Source: Hyalella azteca
Taxonomy: Eukaryota; Arthropoda; Malacostraca; Amphipoda; Hyalellidae
Length of the DNA stretch: 64,000 nucleotides
Direction: 5' to 3'
Assembly (NCBI RefSeq): GCF_000764305.2
Contig: NW_025945971.1
Span: forward strand, 48,796-112,795
The stretch's first letter is position 1. Every line of letters starts with the position of its first letter. The position numbers were made by a program, and so were the translations under genes. A model generated the notes under the pieces. It worked only from the letters and a program-made list of their open reading frames with translations. It did not search any database and was not told the origin of the DNA. This document shows positions 1 to 9,300 of the stretch, in pieces.

Positions 1-333
1 ACACTTGTAACATGTTTATTGGTATTTTCCACACGAACTTATTTTGAATTTATTTGGAAAATGGAAACTAAGCACTCGAAATTTATCCAGTTATTTACTT
101 AGGAATTTTTACTCTCCTTCTTAGTTCCTCTCAACTTCACGCGTTGACAATCGGACTTTCTTCCTAGATCAATTTCATAGAAGTTATGGAGTCAATTACT
201 CAGTTTATAAAAATTAAAAAGATTGTATCAAATTGAGAAATTTTAACGCAAATTAGTAGCTACAGAGTACAATTGAATTCGATTGCTGCACTCAAATCGG
301 TGTGTATTGCTTCTGTAAGGTATATAAGAAACA
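1..333. other. Upstream flank of the Amt gene
   Basis: AT-rich sequence with no convincing coding exon. The ATG at 334 lies in a favourable context (A at -3, G at +4). A TATATAAG string at 321-328 is too close to that ATG to be its TATA box unless the real start is elsewhere. No other regulatory site could be supported. Confidence 0.4.
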
Positions 334-3300
334 ATGGAGGATAACTTCGATGACGAATACTTGAATTTCAATTGCATCTACTGTGATAATTTGACTGGGA
401 CGTTAGGTTACCAAGACAACCAAAGTACCTGGTGGCAACAAACCAACGTTACCGGTAACCGTGGTGGTGGAGTCATCAACCAGGACCCAGATATTGACAT
501 CGACACCATCACGAGAGACGATGCAGCATGGATACTAACGGCAACTTTTATTATCTTCACCATGCAGTCAGGTGCTCATTACTATGTACTTCTTAGCGAA
601 GTAAATTTGCAAAGTGTTTGGTGTATTTAGACTATTGAAATTTCGAAGTTTTGGTGGTTTAATAAACCGCTTGGAGTATTTTAAATTTTGCTCCATTGAA
701 ATAAGGCTTTCTTACATCCGGACTTTCGAACTTTAGGTTTTGGCTTGCTGGAGGCAGGCTGCGTGTCCATGAAGAACGAAACCAACATCATGACAAAGAA
801 TTTGGTAGACGTTGTCTTGGGCGGCCTTACCTACTGGATGTTTGGTTATGGTTTATCGTTTGGAACTGATGCATGGTCGAACCCCTTCTGCGGCTGGGGA
901 AAGTTTTTCTTGAATCCTGATGAAGACAAAATGGGAGAAGAATATACGACCTTTTTCTTCCAGCTGTCTTTTGCAACAACTGCTACGACAATCGTTTCAG
1001 GAGCTGTAGCAGAGAGGTAAAAGTTTACAGGAGTCTTTCGATTAAACTGAAATAAATTTGTTGGAGCTTTTTTCAAAGCTTTTGAACTAAGAAAATTTTC
1101 AGTTGCAGGACCGAGGCGTACTCTAAATGAAACGTTTGCAATTTGGTCTGCAATATTTTATTTGATAGAACAACTACTGTTCGAGTCACATAGAAATTCC
1201 TCGTGATCTTAAACTGTTATTGCGTTCATGTTGAATTATTCAATGATGTGTGTGTTCCCTCTATCATATAAATCTCTTAAAATACAAAGGGCTTCTGTTA
1301 CAGGTTCAATTTCGTGGCGTACGTTGTGTTCAGCGCAGTGAACACCGTCGTGTACTGCATACCAGCGGGGTGGCTGTGGTCTAAACGCGGGTTCCTCTAC
1401 CAGATGGGAGTGATCGACGTCGCTGGTTCCTGCGCGGTCCACATCTGTGGAGGAGTTTCAGGTACACAAAATTTTTGGGGGAGTTTGGGGAATATTATTT
1501 ATTTAGAGAGTTTTATGTAAACAAATCATTTGAGGAATTTTAGGCAGACAAGATTTTTTGTAGAGTTTCACGTAAACGTATTATCTGAGGACTCTTAGGC
1601 AAACTAGATTTTTATTAGAGTTTCATGTAAACAAATTATTTGTGGAATTTTAGGCACACAAGATTTTTTGGAATTTCATGTCAACAAATCGTTAGGGGAG
1701 TATTAGGCACACAAACTATTTGGGTTGTTTCATGTAAATAAATTATTTGAGTTCCATGTACCCAGTAATTATTTGGGGAGTTTCGGGAACGCGAATTCAC
1801 AAATCAACATATCAAATATAAATGTCTGTAGCTAAGTAGACAATGAATCAGTTGATGCATTAGGGATGCATTAGGCATCTTACTTCACGAAGCTGACGGG
1901 AGCAATATATTGAATTCTGATCGGCACAACAAAATTCTTCATAATAAGTAATTCGTTTCAAATAGGGTAATGAAAAAGGTTTAGATCATCGAAAGGTTTA
2001 GATCATCGTTCTATTACAATCAAATGGAAATAAACTGTCGATTACAAAATTTTAGAAAAAATCGTCAAAACTTTACTGAAGGTATTCATAATTCGGCTAA
2101 TGCAAGGCTTTTCTTAAATCTGAAATTATAATTTTTTAGATTCGGCTTAACTATAACACCCTGATTATCTGAATAATTGGTACTGAGCAGCTGGGGTAAA
2201 ATCGGGCAATTATTTATATATTAATTAAATTCATTTGCATTATTATCTGCATTAAACTTAATGCATATTGACTGCATTAATTAATTAAACTAACTCGATA
2301 TTTTCAGCAGTGAACTAAGTCGGTGTAGACAGCNCTGTCTCTTATACACATCTAGATGTGTATAAGAGACAGGTTCATATCGTCAGCATCACATTCAGTT
2401 CATATCGTCAGCATTACATTCAGTTCATATCGTCAGCATCACATTCAGTTCATATCGTCAGCATCACATTCAGTTCATATCGTCAGCATTCAGTTTATAT
2501 CGTCAGCATCACATTCAGTTGATATCGTCAGCATCACATTCAGTTCATACCGTCAGCATCACATTCAGTTCATATCGCCAGCATCACATTCAGTTCATGT
2601 CGTCAGCATCACATTCAGTAGATATAGTCAGCATCACATTCAGTTCAAATCGTCAGCATCACATTCAGTTCATATCGTCAACAGGACAGCAGCTCATTCA
2701 ATACATATTGTCAGCATCACATTCAGCTTATATCGTCAGCATCACATTCAGTTTATATCGTCAGCATCACATTCAGTTGATATCGTCAGCATCACATTCA
2801 GTTGATATCGTCAGCACTGGTCGCTGCGTACCTCGTTGGTCCGCGGCTGGGGAGGTTCGACCGCGGGGATGAGATGATGCAGATGGGGTCGCCCACCACC
2901 GCCATCTTGGGCATGTTTATGCTCTGGTGGGGCTGGCTGGGCTTTAACTGCGGCAGGTGAGACAAAGGGAAATATTTTACATGAAATTTAAGAAGAATAA
3001 TTTTGCAATAATTGTTTTGAGAACAATTTCGTTCGCGTCAAACTACGTTACAAAATTTATTCCATCGAATAAGATATTCATTACATTGATTGTTTTTTTA
3101 ATTTTGTCGTATTATAGTAATGTTAATTATTTGTATCATATTTATTATATTAATATTTTTGTAGGTATGAAAGTTTCTTAAACAGAGCTAAAAACTAACA
3201 CACCAAGAATCATCATAATCTTCCAAGTTCAACGGCCCTTAATTAGGAGCTATAGCTGAGAGGTAACTTCATTATTTTATACACTCTGCATAAATAATAT

Positions 3301-6300
3301 ATTGGCACCTGCTATGGGTACATAAAATAATATATTACTATAAGATAGCAGAATAAGCTTATTTAAACACGAGTGGTTAATGACCAGAGATATCATTGAT
3401 TTAAATTTTCAGGATCGAACAATATTCTTCAGTGGACGTTGGTTGATAAAAATTCATATGGGCATAATATGAATAATATGAATAAAAATAATATATGGGC
3501 ATATGCGCCAGCTGTATAGTGGGACCGGCGGCGAGTGTGAATTTTCATTTTATCATAAAAAGATATGAACTACAACTCGGTTTTAAAATGTGAATTACTT
3601 CTAATGAAACAATTTCGGGCAGCAGAAAATCAATTAAGGTCCTCAAAACGAGGCCATTTCAAGATATTTACATAGATTTGAATTGAGTCCTTCCCCCCTC
3701 CAGATAATTATTTATATCTTTTTTTAATTCCAATTCGAAATTGAAGCTGATCGGCGAATTTGGATAGTATAAATTTTTCCTCACTGTACCAGGCAATCAT
3801 GTGTAGTAATCTCCCGTCGAGAAGATAAATATTGAATAAAATGTACAAGACATTTTCTTTTTCGCTCACCAGGTTCAATTTCGTGGCGTACGTAATCTTC
3901 AGCGCAGTGAACACCGTCGTGTACTGCATACCAGCGGGATGGCTGTGGGCAGAGCGAGGGTTCCTCTACCAGATGGGCGTCATCGACATAGCAGGATCAT
4001 GCGGCGTCCATCTTTGTGGAGGAGCATCTGGTCAGAGAGTTTCTTCGCAGTGAAAATTTGCAGACGCGGCAGCTTCTGATTTGGATTATTAGAAGCTGGG
4101 GCGATTCTAAATTTTGTTAGGGTTATTGGGATCATTGAGTGGCTGATATAGTGGAATTGTTAAAAGAATATTCTGTTTTAGCTGGAGTGGACATAAAATA
4201 TTTCTACAGAATGTTCAATATTTATTGTAGGAATTAATTTCATATTAGGTATATTAGTAAATGTTCTTAGGTAACGTAACGGATGAAACGTAATACTTAA
4301 TCTTTATAGTTCTTTAAAATGAAAAAAATAATAAAAATTTATATATTGAGGGTAGAGCCTTTCATTTAGTTTAGTTTGATTAGAAATAAGGTAATTTTTC
4401 ATTGAGAACTTTTTTAGAGTTTGAAACCTTGAAACTTCAAAAATAGAAGTTTGAACTCGACAAATAGAACGACGGTACATTGGACTGTACAGGAACATTG
4501 CACATTCTTCAACTACTCCTTCAATTTAGTCTCATTCCTGCAGCCATCCACATAGCTCCTCGTACATTCATCTGCTTCACTTTCACACCCTGAAGTCGCT
4601 CAGTGATCAGCGGTACGCTTCGCATGAATTTACAATAATTTAATTTGTTGACAATTTAAGACTTGCTAGCCTTACTACTGTCCCAATTACTAGACAGCTA
4701 AAGAAACTGAATTCTAAATAATTTACAAACAAAATTGGCGTTCTTCTTACTCAAACTTGTAAAATTATAAATATACGAAACTCAGTTTCTGAGCTACGTA
4801 AAGCGGGTCTAGTAAAAGAAATTTGATAGGACTTGAAGGCCCCATCGTTTAATTTGTAACTAATGTGGGTCCTTTTCCATGCATCTCTACCTAACCTTTG
4901 ATTCTAATTGAAGAATATTCAGTAGCTTTTCGTTTCAATTCTCTATGCATTTTAAATTATAAATAACTTTTGTTACTCAGGGATATAATAGTGGTGCGGT
5001 CGCTGATTAACTGGCCAGGGTTGGTCTGTCGCTGATTTCAGACATTGAAAAATATGAACAGCTAGCTTTGGTATCGAACCCGAAACTCGTTGCTGCAATC
5101 TGGCTGCGTTTTACCAATCATCCGTACCTGATTTTCGACCACAAATTTCACAACCCCCTTCATGTATTGAACAACTAATTCATTACCCAAGTTTAGTGTT
5201 CTTAACATTTAGGTGAACCAGAATTTATCTACAACTCCAGCATTGAGTTCACTTTTAATTCAAACCAAAATTCAAATATTATTTCTAATTTCGTGAACAC
5301 TCGTAAATTTGTTCGCGTTTGCAACAACAAATATTTATCAAATAACTTTACAAATATTGATATTTTTGCGCTAAGATTACCAATAGATACTCATAATTAC
5401 TTCATCTTCAAATCCAGCTTTCCTGGCTGCCGTAATGGTGGGGCCCCGCTTGGGTCGCTACGATCACTCGGACGCTCCTCTTCCTATGGGGTCGCCCACC
5501 ACCGCCATCTTGGGCATGTTTATGCTCTGGTGGGGCTGGCTGGGCTTCAATTGCGGCAGGTGAGACAAAGGGAAATATTTTACATGAAATTTAAGAAGAA
5601 TAATTTTGCAATAATTGTTTTGAGAACAATTTCGTTCGCGTCAAACTACGTTACAAAATTTATTCCATCGAATAAGATATTCATTACATTGATTGTTTTT
5701 TTAATTTTGTCGTATTATAGTAATGTTAATTATTTGTATCATATTTATTATATTAATATTTTTGTAGGTATGAAAGTTTCTTAAACAGAGCTAAAAACTA
5801 ACACACCAAGAATCATCATAATCTTCCAAGTTCAACGGCCCTTAATTCTTATTTCTTTTTCTTGTAGTTAGCATGAAAGTTTGATATCCTGAAACTTAGT
5901 TCTCAGGGGGATGCATAAAACAAAATTTTTAGTAGTGAAAATATCATACATAGTTAGTTAAAAATTAAAGTTCTAAACACGAGAAATTTTTACAGCACGT
6001 TTGGTATACGAGGCCACAAATGGAAATATGCAGCGCGCACGGCTGTCACGACACTGCAGTCCAGCATCGGTGGCGGCCTAACAGGCATGTCCATCTCGTG
6101 GTTCAAGAATAAAAAACTCTACGTAGCCGACGTCATCAGCAGCATCCTCGGGTCTTTGGTTTCTATCACAGGTCAGTTGATTAGAACAGAGATTGTGTAG
6201 AGTTGATGTGCACAACTCTCGTCCGAACCTTTACGTGCCTTCGGAAGCCGATGTATACTATAGCAATACGTCACGTTTAGTATCTGTTTTATCGGCATCA

Positions 6301-9300
6301 GACTAAGTTATCCAGATCTTGCTCTATCTGCGTTGTCAGTATACGTGCCGTGCAACTTATTGTGTTTCACTACCAGCTGTGCTCTCGTGGGTTGCTCGTA
6401 CAGAGATGCACAGATGATGGACTGCCGCTCTGGCAGTATCATGAGTTATTGACGTGCGAGTATTTCAATAATTTCTTTGAAACATAAACTCCGTGAAAAA
6501 ATATAGCTCAGTACTCACTGCAGTGAGTGACAGAGAGCGTATTTTCTCGTTGACGAAAATGTGGTCATGGATGGACGAACGGACAGACGGACAGACAGAC
6601 GGACAGGCAGATGGACAGACAGACAGACGGACGGACATAACGAGCACAATAGCACCTTTTTTCCATAAATGAGAAAATGCGCTAAAAACTAGTAAAATGT
6701 TTAAAAGTTATTGTTATATCTTTCTTCAAGTATTTGTCCATAGTGACCAACCAATCCAAAACTTAACTTCAAAAACATTAAAATAACTATAACTACAAGC
6801 TAAAAATTTAAAAGCAAAGAATAGTCCACAAAAATTCATATCTTTATAGAAAACGTTTCGGAGTCCAGCTCCATCGTCAGTTCGTTTTTCTTCGTCACTA
6901 TTCTTTGCTTTTAAATTTTTAGTCAACTTGCAATATAAGCAAATAAGTGACCTTAATACTTTAACTACAAGCTAATAAACAGGCGGTTGTTCACTCTACA
7001 CGTCCTTTGAAGCCCTATTGATTGGCATGGTGGGAGGTACGATCGCAGTTCTAGCGACGCCTCTTATTGCAAAAGCCGGGCTTGATGATCCTGTTGGTGC
7101 GGTCGCCGTGCATGGTAAGTGAGGCTACCGTAATAAAATTAAAATTTTGTTATGAATTTATTAAAATTAACTTAAGGAAGTTGCTAATATCAATCTCATT
7201 TGTTTTATTTTTTATTTATTATTATTTCAAAAGCTTTGATGTTCGTGGTCGTTGAGACTTTTATGACGCTTGGTGTAAGGTTGTATGTGGGGTTTGAATG
7301 TGTATGGGGTTTGAATATGTGTTTGTTGGGTTGCTTGTGTGTTTGAATCCCGGCACCGCAAATTTATAGGGGCTGATCAGGTTGCCATGGACGGAACCTA
7401 TCGTGTCGGGATATTACCTGTTCCTGAAAATGTATGGGGAAATAGAGCGGCATTGCAAAACTGAGAGGAGTATATTGGATAAAGTTTAATTATAGTCCTT
7501 AAATTAAGAAGTGAAAATTTAAAGGATATAAATTTTTTCATATTGTATTTTGACACATGAGCCAAATGACAATTCTACCTACTATGTGTGATGTGAGTTT
7601 AAACGCTTCTTCCTTTAGTTAGCAAATATTAGGTTAATTACTGTCAATCCGGGATAAGGGAGTGCAGGATTGAGGGTTACGGACTTCTAAAATTGCTGCG
7701 GTTTATCAATTCAGGTATTTACGACGGGCTGATCTGCAGGTATTGCATAAATAGAAAGAAATATTGAAAATAATTCATACTTTGTGTTGTCTAACCTGGC
7801 AATACTGTATGGTATGTCATGTATGGTATGTAACTCATTAAACTGTCGTTGCTCAGAGACAAAATTTTCCGTGAGAAAGTCCTGAACCAAAAATGTTGAT
7901 GTGTGTACCATCCCAGTGCTTGCTTTTGGAATGAACTTCAGAGATATCAACTTCTTATACGAGCTGATGAGGTACTATGTAGTCATGATACCAAGTTTCA
8001 AACACCACGATGCATTATTTGATGTGGAATTTATATAATTTTTACTTGCTGTTGGTGTACAATTAGCACACATCTCACATTAAATCTAAACAAATATATT
8101 TCTTGAATAATGATAAATTATATTCTCAACATGATTCGTAAATAGTGCAAACTGAATATAATCGAAAAATTCACTCATAAATCGTATAATTTGGTTTCTT
8201 AGCTTCGTTTGAAGTCATTCGTTGGAGACTCGAACGCATATAAAATTAATAATTGATTTTCAATAATAATTTGTGTTCCTTTAAGATCTACATCGCTGTA
8301 TGATGAGTCTGATCAATTAGTGGAAGACAATGCCGTTCACATGTACATAGTACTCGATTGAAAAAAAATTTAATATTCATTTAATTTCCAGGTTTGTGTG
8401 GTCTGTGGGGTATGTTGAGTATAGGTCTATTCGTCAAGGCATGGACTTGTTCGAGGTGATACAGAATTTCCATATACGTTCAGTTTGAATGAGAATCATA
8501 TTGATGGTGATTATTATATTTGTAATGTAAACTATAAAGAAAAGTTATGAATGAACTCATTTCTAAGTTATGATTATGCGCTTAAGCTAATTTTCTTGTT
8601 ATTCTCGATCTGAATTCAGCTTAAGTATTGAGCCGCATCGACTTTCATTATTACAAAAAGTCCCTGCATGAAATTAATATATTTTTATATATTTTTATAT
8701 CCTTGACAAGCACAACTACATCATTCCTCGTTATCGATGATGAAAATTAAATGCAATTCAGAACAATTACTATCCTCAGCATTACTGAACTCCTTGAAAT
8801 GGTAATTTATGTAAACAATTATTACGTTCAGAGAATACGGTTAGTATTACGTCAGTGTTTATTGTTCGCGTTCACTCAGGAGGAGGTTTCTACTTGCTGG
8901 GCGTACAGGCACTCTCCTGCCTTGTGGTGGCTCTTTGGTCAGGTTCAGTGACATTTGTTATACTAAAGGTGAGTGTTATGTACATCTTCATGGCGAATTT
9001 CTGAACCTAAATTAATTTTTGCAATATACACTTTTACTTTTTGAATTTCAGTAGCGAGCTTCTCAATATAACTGTGTGTAAATTAAAATCATGTATATGT
9101 AATGCAAGTATTTAACTCTATAACTTTACAACTCTTTAATGAAATAATTCAACACACAGACCGTTTGTCTTATTGTTTTTTTGTATCGATTTATTTCTTT
9201 TACTTTCTCAGAGTATTTGATATCAACCTGGGAAAATTTTTAGCATTTTTGTTCCGAATAAGATCTAGATTTTCCCTTATTTTGTTTTCATGAATATTTC

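Noticed and set aside
321..328. TATATAAG as Amt TATA box
   Set aside because: It ends six bases before the start codon, leaving no room for a transcription start upstream of the ATG.
2356..2872. Open frames of 149 and 117 codons over the 25-bp repeat
   Set aside because: They start in adapter sequence (MCIRDR) or within the minisatellite and encode only a repeated octamer-like peptide.
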